A stretch of 64,000 nucleotides of DNA from contig NZ_JAGSHX010000001.1 in assembly GCF_018138715.1 (NCBI RefSeq), positions 1,240,001 through 1,304,000 of the forward strand, written 5' to 3'. The notes under the pieces were generated by a model, which saw nothing but the letters and a program-made list of their open reading frames with translations, searched no databases and was not told the origin of the DNA. This document shows, in pieces, positions 19,071 to 28,333 of this stretch; within the stretch, counting starts at the first letter, position 1; each line of letters starts with the position of its first letter. The position numbers were made by a program, and so were the translations under genes. This stretch comes from Streptomyces asiaticus (GTDB lineage Bacteria > Actinomycetota > Actinomycetes > Streptomycetales > Streptomycetaceae).

Positions 19071-19595
19071 TCAGGTGACGGGTGCGGTGGGTTCACCGCG
19101 CAGCAGGTCGGGGCGGGCATCGGCGATCGCGAAGGCCCGCCGGAGCCCTTCCACCAGTGCCGGGTCGATGTGATAGAGCCGGGCCCGCTCGTCCCGCTGG
19201 AGCAGCCGGGCCGAGCCGGCCGGGCCGACGCGGCGCTGTACCGCCGGGATGCTGGTGAGGGTCCCGCCGATCTTCGCCTTCGTGATCGGGGTGGTCGGAT
19301 GGTCGGCGAAGTACTGCTGCACTTCGTCGAACGAGGCGGTGCCGCCCAGGTCGGTGATCCGTCGCAGCACCGTGCGGGCCCCGGGTATCAGGGAGGCGAT
19401 CATCCGGAAGAGCGCCTGCTCACTCCAGCCGTCCCCGATGTCATCGTCGCCCAGGTCCTGCGGGCCGGGACGTGGGTCGACCGGTGGTGGTTCCGGCCAG
19501 TCGTCAGGGGTGACGGGACGCAGTCCGTAGGCGGCCTGTACCGCCGCAATCGCCTGCTCGTAAGTGTCCGTCTCGGTGTCGATCGTCAGCCGCAC
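19071..19595 (-). CDS. Hypothetical protein
   Basis: A 174-residue acidic protein from GTG 19595, which has a GAAGGGGG site six bases upstream; an ATG at 19625 would add ten residues with a poorly spaced site. The N-terminal third (TIDTETDTYEQAIAAVQAAYGLRP) looks like a short alpha/beta unit. A proline-rich linker follows, and the C-terminal half (LRRITDLGGTASFDEVQQYF, KIGGTLTSIPAVQRRV) resembles a winged-helix fold. Possibly a DNA-binding adaptor. Function unknown; it faces the ABC unit tail to tail. Confidence 0.6.
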   Translation of the reverse strand: MRLTIDTETDTYEQAIAAVQAAYGLRPVTPDDWPEPPPVDPRPGPQDLGDDDIGDGWSEQALFRMIASLIPGARTVLRRITDLGGTASFDEVQQYFADHPTTPITKAKIGGTLTSIPAVQRRVGPAGSARLLQRDERARLYHIDPALVEGLRRAFAIADARPDLLRGEPTAPVT

Positions 19596-19836
19596 GACGC
19601 CCCCTTCGTGATCGCTGCCAGGCATTCTTCCTCAGGACGGTGATGTGCCTGCTGCCGAAGGCTCGGCGCGCCGGGAGCACACCACCGCGTGGACCAGACC
19701 GAGGTCGGGGGACGAGGCGGGGCGACCTCACATCGACAGCGCCCGCTCATATCGGTCGCAGACGCTTCGGCGGGATCCACGGGCGGGCTGTACGGAGTAG
19801 GTTCATCGCTCCGGGCTCGGATTGGGAGGGGACAGG

Positions 19837-21072
19837 GTGGGATCGCTGCGTTTTCCTGATCTGCAGGATCTTGGGCCGTTGAGCGAGGTGGAGTGGGAGA
19901 CGCTGCGTTCATTGAACCGAGCGTGTGTGGATCTGGAGCAGGAGTGGGAGGCGGCTCGCGTCCAGGCCAGCCGTGCCATGACCCGGTTGGAGGTGGCCGA
20001 GGGCTACACGGAGGACGGCGGGTTTCGCTACCACGTTGCGGCCGTGGACGAGGTGAGCGAGCCTGCTGCCCAGTACGAGCGGCAGATCAGCGAGATCACC
20101 TGGTGGTACGCAAGCGCGAGTGCGCTGCTCGGTATCACGGTCCTGGACCGGCTCGTTTCCGGCCGACCCCCGCTGAACCGGAGCGTGGTGAAGCAGCTCG
20201 CATCCACCGAGCCCACCCTCGGCCAGCTGCAGGAGGCGTTCTCCATCCCGTCGAGCCGGCTGCGTGCGGCCCGCGGTGCCAAGGAGCAGCAGTTCGGCGA
20301 GGAGCAGCGCGAACTGCTGCTGGCGGGCTTGAAGGGGGCCTACTACAACGTCACGCACCAGGAAGTCGACGGTCGACGCAGAAGCAGGGAGGAAGCCGAC
20401 GGGTGCCGGCTGACCGTGGCCTCCGAAGAGGGCATGGACCCGTTCTGGGACCACCTGTTGGAGCCCGTCCTGCATCTGGCCGAGTCGTTGCCGTACGAGA
20501 TCTCCTGCTCGCTTCCGTACCTGGGTGCCTACCGGCACGTTGTCCCTCGGGAGTCCGACGCGCCGGTGGGCCGTCGGCCGGGCGCAGGAAGAGAGGTCAC
20601 CGGACTACGAACCGTCCTGGACTGCTCCACATCCGGCACGACGCTGCGTCAGGGCCCCGACACTGGCGACGGACCGGCTTGGCTCCTCCATCTGTGCCCC
20701 GCGCACACCGAGGCGCTTGCCTCGTGGCCCGGTGCATGCACGGACACCCCTGATCTCGCACTGGATTGCGGAACGGTCATCGAATACCGCACCACCGAAC
20801 AACTTCTGCAATCCCACGCCGGCCTGTGGCTCACCAGGTTGACGGGCCTACGGCCCGGGATCCCGGAGAGAACCTGGGCTGATCTTCTTGAGCAGGCGCA
20901 CCAGGTGCTGAGCACCCGACTCGCAGGCCATGACACCGACGAAGAAAGCCCACTGGCGAGCGTAGTGACGACGGTAGACATGGCACGCCGATATACCGCC
21001 GAAGGCAACCTCCAGCAGGCCACCGTCGCCCTCAGCTACGCAGAAACCCTCGCCCTCCGGCTTGACGCCTGA
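19837..21072 (+). CDS. Hypothetical protein
   Basis: A 411-residue soluble protein from GTG 19837, with GGGAGGGG about 6 bases before. There are predicted coiled or helical stretches at residues 20-45 and 90-170 (QLQEAFSIPSSRLRAARGAKEQQ) and a Cys/His-containing middle (LLHLCPAHTE). The C-terminus resembles helical repeats (TTVDMARRYTAEGNLQQATVALSYAE). No membrane segment. Not recognised. The neighbours are a hypothetical gene, a small downstream frame and a Tn3 remnant, which suggests mobile-DNA context. Confidence 0.6.
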   Translation: MGSLRFPDLQDLGPLSEVEWETLRSLNRACVDLEQEWEAARVQASRAMTRLEVAEGYTEDGGFRYHVAAVDEVSEPAAQYERQISEITWWYASASALLGITVLDRLVSGRPPLNRSVVKQLASTEPTLGQLQEAFSIPSSRLRAARGAKEQQFGEEQRELLLAGLKGAYYNVTHQEVDGRRRSREEADGCRLTVASEEGMDPFWDHLLEPVLHLAESLPYEISCSLPYLGAYRHVVPRESDAPVGRRPGAGREVTGLRTVLDCSTSGTTLRQGPDTGDGPAWLLHLCPAHTEALASWPGACTDTPDLALDCGTVIEYRTTEQLLQSHAGLWLTRLTGLRPGIPERTWADLLEQAHQVLSTRLAGHDTDEESPLASVVTTVDMARRYTAEGNLQQATVALSYAETLALRLDA

Positions 21073-21122
21073 ACGGGGGACACCTCGACGCTTCCAGCGC
21101 CAGTGGCGTTCATCGCTCGGGC

Positions 21123-21425
21123 ATGTCCATGCCCATAGAGCGAGGAAGTGCCAGACTAGACAGGCGAGCTACTCACCCAACACGGGAACCGTGCATTCCG
21201 TACAGCGCCGTTCGTGCTCGGCTCGTGGACGTCTTGGCCATGGTCGATGACTGGAGCACGATGACCCGCCACGCCCACCCCGTCCGCTACATTCGGCCGC
21301 TCGTGGAGCACGCGTTGGACTGTCTGGGTGCGCTCCGACGAGACGAGGGTGCTCCACCGCCTGATGAAGCCTTCACCCAACTCAAGGAACTACGTGAAGC
21401 GCAGTACGTTTCAAGGATCGCTTGA
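21123..21425 (+). CDS. Small hypothetical protein
   Basis: A 100-residue frame, partly helical (VRARLVDVLAMVDDWSTM, YIRPLVEHALDCLGALR), without recognised domains. A later start near 21200 would keep the ordered part. It lies between the 411-residue hypothetical gene and the Tn3 remnant and overlaps the latter's frame by a few bases. Moderate coding appearance only. Confidence 0.35.
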   Translation: MSMPIERGSARLDRRATHPTREPCIPYSAVRARLVDVLAMVDDWSTMTRHAHPVRYIRPLVEHALDCLGALRRDEGAPPPDEAFTQLKELREAQYVSRIA

Positions 21426-21727
21426 GGCTTCATTCACGACTGGTCACCTACTGCAGCAGTGGACCGAGTGGGACTCCGTCGACGAGAAAGTTCAGAGAAC
21501 ACGTCAGCACCCTGCTGCTGCAACAGGCCCTGGCCGAGCCGGAGTGGGCGGGCAGGCTCACCGCAGAGGACCGGCGGGCTCTGACCGTCCTGTTCTGGTC
21601 GAACATTAACCCGTACGGCACGTTCCGTCTGGACATGGACAAGCGTCTGGAGCTGCCGCTGTGCGCTGTGGTTCCCGGCCCGCGCCGGGCGGCCGAGGAC
21701 GCCGCCCGTCCGGCGGGCGTGTCGTGA
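21422..21727 (+). pseudogene. Tn3-family transposase, C-terminal remnant
   Basis: From about 21510 the frame reads LTAEDRRALTVLFWSNINPYGTFRLDMDKRLEL, the C-terminal end of Tn3-type transposases (LTPLFWxHVxPYGxFxLDM pattern). The large catalytic part is missing and the upstream residues are unrelated. It marks an old Tn3-family insertion or deletion. Confidence 0.6.
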
Positions 21728-21813
21728 GGGACCTGGCGCCGTCCTGGGGCGGTCGGCCCCGGCGGGGCGGGGGCGAGGAGGAAGGGGCAGCGTGGCGCAT
21801 TCCTCCCGGTGCG

Positions 21814-23103
21814 TCACTGCCGGTGGGCGGCACGCTGCCGCTTCGCTTCCTCGATGGTCTCCTCGCGGATCGTCCGGAAGAAGGGGAAGAGCAGCAGCGC
21901 GCAGGCCAGGGCGCCCAGGGCGAAGACCAGCCGGGGCCCAACGAGCTGCGACAGCACACCGGCCAGCGCGGCACCCAGGGGCATGCCGCCCCAGCCGATG
22001 AGGCGGCTGGCGCTGCTCACCCGGCCGAGCAGCGCGTCGGGGATCAGCTGCTGGCGTAGCGTGACCACCGTGACGTTCCACAGCCCGCTGCCGACGCCTC
22101 CCAGGAACGTCACCGCCGCGACACTCCACACCTGTGCCGTCAGCGCTGGCACCGCGAGCATGACGATTCCCGTGACCACGTCGATGGCGAGGAGATTGCG
22201 CGTGCCCAGCACCTTGCGGACCCGGCCGGCGGTCAGCGAGCCCAGCACGCCGCCGAGGGCGAGCGTGGTCAGCAACAGCCCGTATCCCGTGCCGCTCAGA
22301 CCCATGGGTCCGGGCGTCACGGCGTACAGCACCAGGACCGCGCTCCACGCACTCCAGGTCGCTGCCATCACGCAGACCATGATCGCAAGATTCCACAGCA
22401 CCGGCTGCCGCCGCAGGTAGTGCAAGCCTTCGGTGAGTTCATCCCGCAGCCGGGGCCGCGCGGCCGTCGCTGTCTCCTCCCGGCGTTCCCCGTCGGCCTC
22501 GGTGCGGTCGCGGGGGTCGTAGGAGCCGCGCAGGAGCAAGAGCACCGCTCCGGCCGCCACAAGGTAGAGGCCCGCCATGCTCAGCGTGGCGGTGATGGCG
22601 CCGATGGCGACGAGCAAGCCGCCCAGCGGCGGGCCGACGAACTCGTTCAGTGAGGAACGGGCGCTTTCCAGCCGAGCGTTGGCGCCGTCGAGCCGGTCCT
22701 GCGGCACCATCGCGGGCAGGACAGAGGTCGTGGTCAGATCCGCCACGAGTTCGGCCGTGCCGAGCAGGAAGGCCACGACGTACAGGAGGGGCAGCGGCGC
22801 CACGTCTCCCGCCAGGGCGAGCGCCAACAGGACCAGGGCCACCGCTCGCAGCACATGCGCCCGCAGGATCAGGCGGCTGCGCTCTGCCCGGTCGATGAGT
22901 ATGCCGATAGCCAGCGTGCACAGCACGTACGGCAGCGTCTGCGCCCACTTCACCCCGGCCACCAGCCCCGGCGACGAGGTGAGGTCGAGAGCCGTCAGCG
23001 GCAGGACGATGACCACAAGACCGTCCGCCAGGCTGCTGAGGCCATAGGAGGCCCACAGCCCGGCGAAGTCCCGCCGTGCAGCGGGCTGAGTACCGGTGCT
23101 CAT
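21814..23103 (-). CDS. MFS transporter (enterobactin-exporter-like, MFS_3 group)
   Basis: A 429-residue major facilitator protein with about twelve membrane helices. It has the loop 2-3 motif GILIDRAERSRL and an ADGLVVIVLPLTALDLT first helix typical of the MFS_3/EntS group that exports drugs or siderophores. The central cytoplasmic loop (RGSYDPRDRTEADG) separates the two halves. The protein ends in a short basic tail. ATG 23103 has a GAGAGAGG element upstream. It is not in an operon with a visible substrate pathway, so substrate unknown. Two palindromes upstream (23165-23202) may regulate it. Confidence 0.88.
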   Translation of the reverse strand: MSTGTQPAARRDFAGLWASYGLSSLADGLVVIVLPLTALDLTSSPGLVAGVKWAQTLPYVLCTLAIGILIDRAERSRLILRAHVLRAVALVLLALALAGDVAPLPLLYVVAFLLGTAELVADLTTTSVLPAMVPQDRLDGANARLESARSSLNEFVGPPLGGLLVAIGAITATLSMAGLYLVAAGAVLLLLRGSYDPRDRTEADGERREETATAARPRLRDELTEGLHYLRRQPVLWNLAIMVCVMAATWSAWSAVLVLYAVTPGPMGLSGTGYGLLLTTLALGGVLGSLTAGRVRKVLGTRNLLAIDVVTGIVMLAVPALTAQVWSVAAVTFLGGVGSGLWNVTVVTLRQQLIPDALLGRVSSASRLIGWGGMPLGAALAGVLSQLVGPRLVFALGALACALLLFPFFRTIREETIEEAKRQRAAHRQ

Positions 23104-23164
23104 CCATGGCCTCTCTCGGGCTTGCTCGGACCGCTCGCGGAGGCGAGCCTGGCGTCTTCGGCAC

Positions 23165-23202
23165 GGGGACGGCCGTCCCCGGCGTGTCTGGGACGGCCGT
23201 CC
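23165..23202. promoter_or_regulatory. Paired palindromes upstream of the MFS gene
   Basis: GGGGACGGCCGTCCCC (23165-23180) and GGACGGCCGTCC (23191-23202) are perfect palindromes with centres about 24 bases apart. They lie between the MFS start and the stop of the interrupted gene at 23224. They could be a dimeric operator or a terminator for the upstream gene. Confidence 0.45.
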
Positions 23203-23223
23203 GGAGGTCTCGGCGCTACGCCG

Positions 23224-23495
23224 TCAACACAGGAGGGCACACGTGGCCCGGGTGAACGTCCCCTCGCCGTGGCCACGCACGGTGTGCGCGAAGGCGGCCC
23301 GGTGGCTGGCGGGCGCCGGGACGGTCCCCTGCACCTGCATCCCGAGGGGAGCCAGCACGGCGCGGGTCTGCTCACCGACACAGTGGATGCCCCGGTTGGC
23401 CAGGATGGTGTCGGCGAGACTGCCGCCGAGCCCGTCGAGCGAGTCGCCCGACCAGGTGGAGACCGTGTACTGGCCGTCCTCGGCCCGCTCGAAGA
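23224..23495 (-). CDS. 3' exon of an unknown gene interrupted by a group II intron
   Basis: Ninety codons (FERAEDGQYTVSTWSGD, SLADTILANRGIHCVG, GTFTRATCALLC) ending at TGA 23224. If the intron 23496-25923 is removed, the frame joins exactly to the 25924-26143 exon: 220 + 272 = 492 bases, giving a continuous 163-residue protein with VRFFERAEDG at the junction. The protein has no family I recognise and no membrane or signal segment. In unspliced RNA it would not be expressed. Confidence 0.55.
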
Positions 23496-25923
23496 GTGAA
23501 GTAGGCCGCCGACGAGGTGCCCGTGGCTCGGGTCCTTTTCCGACGGCCCCTTCCCGAACGGAACGGGCGAGTTTCCCCGCATTCCGCTCTCCAGTGATCA
23601 CGTCCGTTTGAGCGCAGTGGGCCGCCCGGAATGGATGTCTTCATGACAGCGGCGGCAGATCACCAAGGTTTTCCGCCGTCGCATCGCCATGAGGCGGACC
23701 CATGCCGGTTTCTCGCGCCGTCCTGGGCGGTTGAGGTCGGCGAGTTTGCGGACATGGTGCACTTCCAGGTGTGTCCGTGACTCGCAGAGCTCACAGCATT
23801 CGGCGAGGAGTCGATGAATCAGCTCGTTGCGCTTGCTGCTGGCCATGACGGGCTTGAGGTCGGTGAGGGTCGCTGTGCGCTGTCGTTTGAGCGGGATCCC
23901 CCCGAATCGGGCGACCAGTGGTTTCCTCCCTCGATCGCGTTCGACAGTGACCTGGAAACAGGTGCGCGGTCCTTCCGGCGTCTCGATCATGCTCTTGTAC
24001 TTTCGAGCCGTCTTCGTGACCGTGCTGCGATGTTTCCCGGCCAAGGTCTTGAGCATCGAAGTCTCCATGACCCATCGGAGCTTGCCCAGGCGAAAGACGT
24101 CCTGGGCCAGAAGGTAGTACTGGACGACACCTTGAAACTCGGACTGGTACTTCGCAACGATGGTGAAGTCATCGTCACGCATGACCGAACCTCTCAGCGC
24201 CGGTTTTCCCTTGCTCATGTAGAGCGCGCATCGCTGCCTGATCGCCTGCCTGGGCACAAACAGCCCAATGGATCCATTGACTGCCCGTCGATTACGGGTG
24301 ATCTTGTCGTTGGAGTATTGGGATTTGATGTCGTAGCCGAGGAAGTGCGCCGCCTGGCTGGTGGCGTGCGTGATCAACGTCTTGGCCTCAGAAAGTTCCA
24401 GCTCGAGTTCCTCTCGCAGGAACGCCCGAATCTTTGACTTGATCTCCTCTGCTTCGTGCCTGGGCCCGGCGAATCCCAGCAGCCAGTCGTCGGCATAGCG
24501 CACATACCGAAGCCGTCGATAGTCTGGATCATTGGGGTCTTGGCTCGGCAACGCTCGGCGCCGGGGTTCGAGCTCCCGCACCGATTTTCGGCAACCGCGC
24601 CGTCTCGCCCCTTGGATCCAGTGCTCCAACCGCCGGTATTCCCGGTTCGGTTGTCGACGCTGGCCGTGGTTGTATTCGGGCAGCAGCGACTGTTCAACGA
24701 ACTGATCGAGCCGATCAAGGTAGATGTTCGACAGGATCGGGCTGGCCACTCCACCTTGCGGAGCACCGCTGAGTGTCGCATTCCAGCGCCAATCCTCCAG
24801 ATATCCAGCCTTGAGCATGTGCCCGATCAGCCGGAGGAAACGGCCATCGTGGACTTTCTCCGACAGGATCGACAGCATGACACTATGGTCAAGGCTGCCG
24901 AAGCAGTCGGAGATATCGCCCTCGACGAACCAATGGGTTCCCGTCCAATACCGTTCCACCTCACTCAGTGCGGTGTGACAGCCCCGGCCGGGACGGAAGC
25001 CGTGGGAGCGGTCGGAGAACTGGACGTCGTAGTACGCCTCTAGAAGCATGCGCACTACCTCGGCCACGAGCTTGTCCGACCAAGTCGGCAGTCCTAGCGG
25101 ACGCTTCTTGGCTGATCCCTTCTTCTCGATGTATACGCGTCTCGCCGGGGACCATCGATAGCGCTCGCAGCGGAGCGATTCGATGATCCTCTGGATCTTC
25201 TCCAGGGACATGCCATCCACGGTTTCCCTGGTGGCCCCGGGAGTCATCGCTCCCTTGTTGGCATAGATGCGCCCGTAGGCCAGCAGAAACAACTCCGTGT
25301 TGAATAACTGCCGGTAGAGTCTTTCGACCGGCAAACCTCTCTCACCGCGCTTGCGGAGGACGCTCAGCACCGTTTCAGCACTCTGCATTGCGCATGCTTC
25401 CCTTCGCCGAACATCTCGATCACCTGGTGCCCTTCGCCCTGTGGTCCCGGTTTTCCCGGCCTCCTTGGCAGGTCGTTACTCCTGCGACTACTACGGCACC
25501 TCCGTCGCCATAGGGCTCGCGCCCCGTAGGCGATCCCGTGGTACGTCTTCGCTGTACGTATCGAGCACGACGTAGGCCGTTCACTCATCTCCTTGACCAC
25601 CCTCGTTGGGCGGCGTTTCGCGCCATGGAGGTTGCCTCGGCTTCACGGTTCATGGCCGGGCATGACGCGACGTCGGTTTCAGACGTTATTCCGACGGGTG
25701 CGCACTTTCACCACCGGAGATTGAACTTCAAGCAATCCAGCCTTGGCCTTATCGTGCGGGCCTTGCGGCACCCCGCCCTGAACGTCTCCAGACGGCCGCC
25801 GCTTTCCTGACATGCTCTTGTCCCCTCGCGCTTTCGCGTCCAGGTAAGTCAGGTGACCCAGAAACATTCCTCCAAGTTCCTCCCGATTGGGTCGGGGATA
25901 CAACGAAGCGCCTCACGGCGCAC
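23496..25923 (-). mobile_element. Group II intron with encoded reverse transcriptase
   Basis: A 2428-nt intron on the minus strand. The 5' end is the consensus GTGCGCC at 25923-25917, followed by ~530 nt of structured RNA and the maturase gene. Just after the maturase stop comes a domain V-like hairpin (GCGGAATGCGGGGAAACTCG region, about 23580-23550), then a domain VI-like stem ending in CCTACTTCAC, where the final AC is placed at 23496. The 5' boundary is well supported; the 3' one is inferred from the family end and from exact restoration of the host reading frame. Confidence 0.8.
23598..25388 (-). CDS. ltrA: Group II intron reverse transcriptase/maturase with HNH domain
   Basis: A 596-residue intron-encoded protein. 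Reverse transcriptase blocks run from residue ~70 (ERYRWSPARRVYIEKK) through GFRPGRGCHTAL (~130), SGAPQGGVASPILSNIYL (~207-224) and the catalytic YADD (298-301). The maturase X domain occupies ~390-500. The C-terminal ~60 residues form an HNH endonuclease (CELCESRTHLEVHHVRKL, then CRRCHEDIH). All catalytic residues expected for retrohoming are present, so the intron is probably functional. The symbol follows the usual name for this protein class. Confidence 0.93.
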   Translation of the reverse strand: MQSAETVLSVLRKRGERGLPVERLYRQLFNTELFLLAYGRIYANKGAMTPGATRETVDGMSLEKIQRIIESLRCERYRWSPARRVYIEKKGSAKKRPLGLPTWSDKLVAEVVRMLLEAYYDVQFSDRSHGFRPGRGCHTALSEVERYWTGTHWFVEGDISDCFGSLDHSVMLSILSEKVHDGRFLRLIGHMLKAGYLEDWRWNATLSGAPQGGVASPILSNIYLDRLDQFVEQSLLPEYNHGQRRQPNREYRRLEHWIQGARRRGCRKSVRELEPRRRALPSQDPNDPDYRRLRYVRYADDWLLGFAGPRHEAEEIKSKIRAFLREELELELSEAKTLITHATSQAAHFLGYDIKSQYSNDKITRNRRAVNGSIGLFVPRQAIRQRCALYMSKGKPALRGSVMRDDDFTIVAKYQSEFQGVVQYYLLAQDVFRLGKLRWVMETSMLKTLAGKHRSTVTKTARKYKSMIETPEGPRTCFQVTVERDRGRKPLVARFGGIPLKRQRTATLTDLKPVMASSKRNELIHRLLAECCELCESRTHLEVHHVRKLADLNRPGRREKPAWVRLMAMRRRKTLVICRRCHEDIHSGRPTALKRT

Positions 25924-26143
25924 AGCGGACTTGCGCCTGTCCCGCGCTTTCCGTGAGCAGCACGAAGATCCGGCGGTCGGAAAGCTCCATGTCCAGGCCG
26001 TCCATCTTGTGCAGGATGGCTTCCGGGTCGCCGTAGAAGTCATGGACTTCCGGCGTCCAGGAATAGGCCACGCAACCGAGTGCGGCTTCGGTTTGTTCTA
26101 TCTGCGACACAGCATGCGCTGTCGTGGTCACTGCTGACTCCAA
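25924..26143 (-). CDS. 5' exon of the intron-interrupted unknown gene
   Basis: Starts at 26143 and gives 73 codons (LGCVAYSWTPEVHDFYGD, MDGLDMELSDRRIFVLLTE) before the intron begins after the first base of a codon at 25924. Unspliced, the frame stops a few codons into the intron. Splicing would add the 23224-23495 exon. Not recognised; the AYSWTPEVHDFYG block looks like a structured soluble protein. Confidence 0.5.
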
Positions 26144-26299
26144 TCATCGGGTACCCGGAAAGGCACCGAGAGGTCAGCGTGCGTGTGACCATGCTTGTCC
26201 AGAACGATAGGAGAAGGACAGACCAGTTCCCGTCATTGACGCACAAGGGGTCCAGTATCGGTAGGAGTCTGTGATCGAGTGGTCGGTGTTCCAGTAGCT

Positions 26300-27045
26300 G
26301 ACAGGCTGTGGGGTCACCGAGTGTGGTCACCGGGGCGTACTTCTTCCAGATGCCTGCGGCTTGGGCGGCAACGGCCTCGGTGTGGACTGTGTGGTAGCCG
26401 AGCATCCCCGCGACGACCGACGGCGGTGCCTGAAGAACGAGTTGCTGCAGGGTGGCGGTCCGGCCGTGGAGGGTGGGGACGCCTGCAGCGGTGAGTCGCT
26501 TGCCGAGGGTGGCGGGTCCATGGGCTGTCCTGCCCTGCGTCCGGGGAAGAGCCAGTCGCTGGTGGGAAGAGTGCCACCTGGCCTGTTCGGGCGTTCGTCA
26601 CGTATGTAGCCGAGCAGTAGGTCGGCAAGGGGCTCTGGAACTGGCGTGGGCGGGTCGCCGAGGAGGAGTGTGACCTGGTCACCGTCGTGCTGGACGTCGT
26701 GGACGGCGAGCCGGACGAGCCGACGGACGGGCTGGGCATAGAGGAGGATCAGGGCTGCCGCGATCCGTTCCATGAGCGGGAGACTGTCGCTGGTCATGAT
26801 CTTGCGGATCAGGGGATCGTGGGCACCTTCAACCGGGGCATGTCCGGGTGGTCCATGCTCCAGCGCAGGAACGCTTGGACGACGCGGCGGCTGGTGGCGT
26901 CCTGGGCGAACCAGGAGGCCAACCGGAATACGCCGGAAACGTGCCGTAGGCCGCTGTGATCAACCCAGACGGCGAGCGGCGGGGTCGTGCTCAGCGACGT
27001 GCCGGGCGACGGCGTCGATGATCAGCTCACTAGCAGGCGGGCAGG
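26300..27045 (-). pseudogene. Tyrosine-recombinase-like integrase, broken
   Basis: Fragments in two or three minus-strand frames line up as one protein: a HVSGVFRLASWFAQDATSRR and VQAFLRWSMDHPDMPRLKVP part upstream, LMERIAAALILLYAQP and DWLFPGRRAGQPMDP in the middle, and MLGYHTVHTEAVAAQAAG plus IWKKYAP at the end. This is the layout of plasmid/phage site-specific recombinases of actinomycetes. Shifts and stops near 26960, 26815 and 26500 break the frame. No attachment site was identified. Confidence 0.5.
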
Positions 27046-27089
27046 AGCACAACACCGGGTTTGTCAACGGCCCAGGCCATCGCTCATTT

Positions 27090-27584
27090 TTACGTGCGGG
27101 GGTCGGCGTATTTCACGTTGACGGTGACCGTCAAGTTCCCATTCTGCTCCATCTTGGCATCTACCCCATACGATAGATTTCCGGCTTGCGTGATTCCATC
27201 GTACAGTGTCGCTACTCGAAAGCTGACCTCTCCATTCTTCCAAACCTGCCCCTCCCCGGCAGTCAGCGCTTTTCTTTTCGAGGTGTAGATGATGATGATG
27301 CCGAACCTATCCTCTTCTTTGGTTTCCGTATGGACACTCCACTCCTCGCCAAGGCAGCTGATACAGCGCGGCAGCAGCTGGTCAGGGATTCTTAGGAAGC
27401 AACGAATAGCGTCACCACCGACGGTGAATCGAGAGTCCAGGAACACTGACATCGAGTAACGTTGGCCAACATCGATCCGAAACCCTGACTCGCGATTAAA
27501 GTGTTCTCCCCATTCTGGCGGGATGGGTGTATCGCGCGAGATTGGCTTAGTGTGTTGGATGATCGCATGCGTGAAATCGATCAT
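27090..27584 (-). CDS. Hypothetical protein of unusual composition
   Basis: A 164-residue protein whose codons end in A or T far more often than its neighbours (for example runs such as ATA ATT ATT ATC for IIII and several AAA lysines). It appears predominantly beta-stranded (RYSMSVFLDSRFTVGGD, RFGIIIIYTSKR, GNLTVTVNVKYADP). No signal peptide and no recognised family. The composition points to recent acquisition from a lower-GC source. Next to integrase and IS relics it could be a stray phage or island gene. Confidence 0.6.
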   Translation of the reverse strand: MIDFTHAIIQHTKPISRDTPIPPEWGEHFNRESGFRIDVGQRYSMSVFLDSRFTVGGDAIRCFLRIPDQLLPRCISCLGEEWSVHTETKEEDRFGIIIIYTSKRKALTAGEGQVWKNGEVSFRVATLYDGITQAGNLSYGVDAKMEQNGNLTVTVNVKYADPRT

Positions 27585-28062
27585 TCCGTAGTCGATTCAG
27601 CAATAAAAATCTGGCGGGCGCATCCGGAGGCGGCGCGCTTTGGCCCATTCGAGTGATTATGTGCGACATCCCTCGAGTTCCCCGGCGCCTGCGTCTCGGT
27701 GACCATGCGCCATCTGCCCCGACGCCGTGATTTACTCCATACGGGTGGTCTGTCGTGACGTTGCCTTGTCGGCCCGGCATTGCCTGTGAGGCACTGTGTA
27801 TGGCATGGCGGTCCACCCCGGCGCCGGAGAGTTGCAGCCCACGCTGCATAGCCTGCGCCCGGCGTGGAGTGCTCGGCCCCCTTCGGGCCGGGGTGGGCTA
27901 TGGCTTTCCCTCGCTGGGGCAGCACTGTGGGGGCGGACATGCCTCTGAAGACCGCAAGAACTGGGCGGCGGTGGTGGCCACCGCCTTCGGGTCGATCAGT
28001 CTCGTTGCGCTTCGCGGGATGCCGGATCTCAGCGTCAACGGCTGCGCCAGTCAAGGCCCGGG
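27585..28062. other. Intergenic stretch without a convincing gene
   Basis: Nearly 480 bases upstream of the unusual hypothetical gene. Overlapping frames on both strands are Arg/Pro/Gly-rich and show no domain. Probably debris between mobile elements. Confidence 0.35.
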
Positions 28063-28275
28063 TCAGGAGGCGGAAGCGCCAGCGCGGTTGAGAGGGCCCA
28101 GGTCTCCGTACAGAGCGGCGTGGAGTGCGGCCGCGAGTTCGCGGGCTCGGTCTTCGCTCCGCACGCCGTGCATCACGAAGTAGACCGGTCCTGTGTAGGC
28201 GTCCAGGTCGACCTCACGGTTTTGGACCAGACGGGTGATCGCGGCCCGCCCCGCATCGTTGACGACATCGCCCAT
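28063..28275 (-). CDS. Small hypothetical protein
   Basis: A 70-residue frame (MGDVVNDAGRAAITRLVQN, YTGPVYFVMHGVRSEDRARE, LAAALHAALYG). The alternating helical and strand-like pattern looks like a real small domain rather than a shadow. It may be the tail of a longer gene cut by the IS1380 element whose left end lies only 58 bases away. Not recognised. Confidence 0.42.
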   Translation of the reverse strand: MGDVVNDAGRAAITRLVQNREVDLDAYTGPVYFVMHGVRSEDRARELAAALHAALYGDLGPLNRAGASAS

Positions 28276-28333
28276 TATCTAGTGCTGTCAAGCATCTCTA
28301 CAGATCAACGAGCTGGAACAACGTAAGGCAAGT

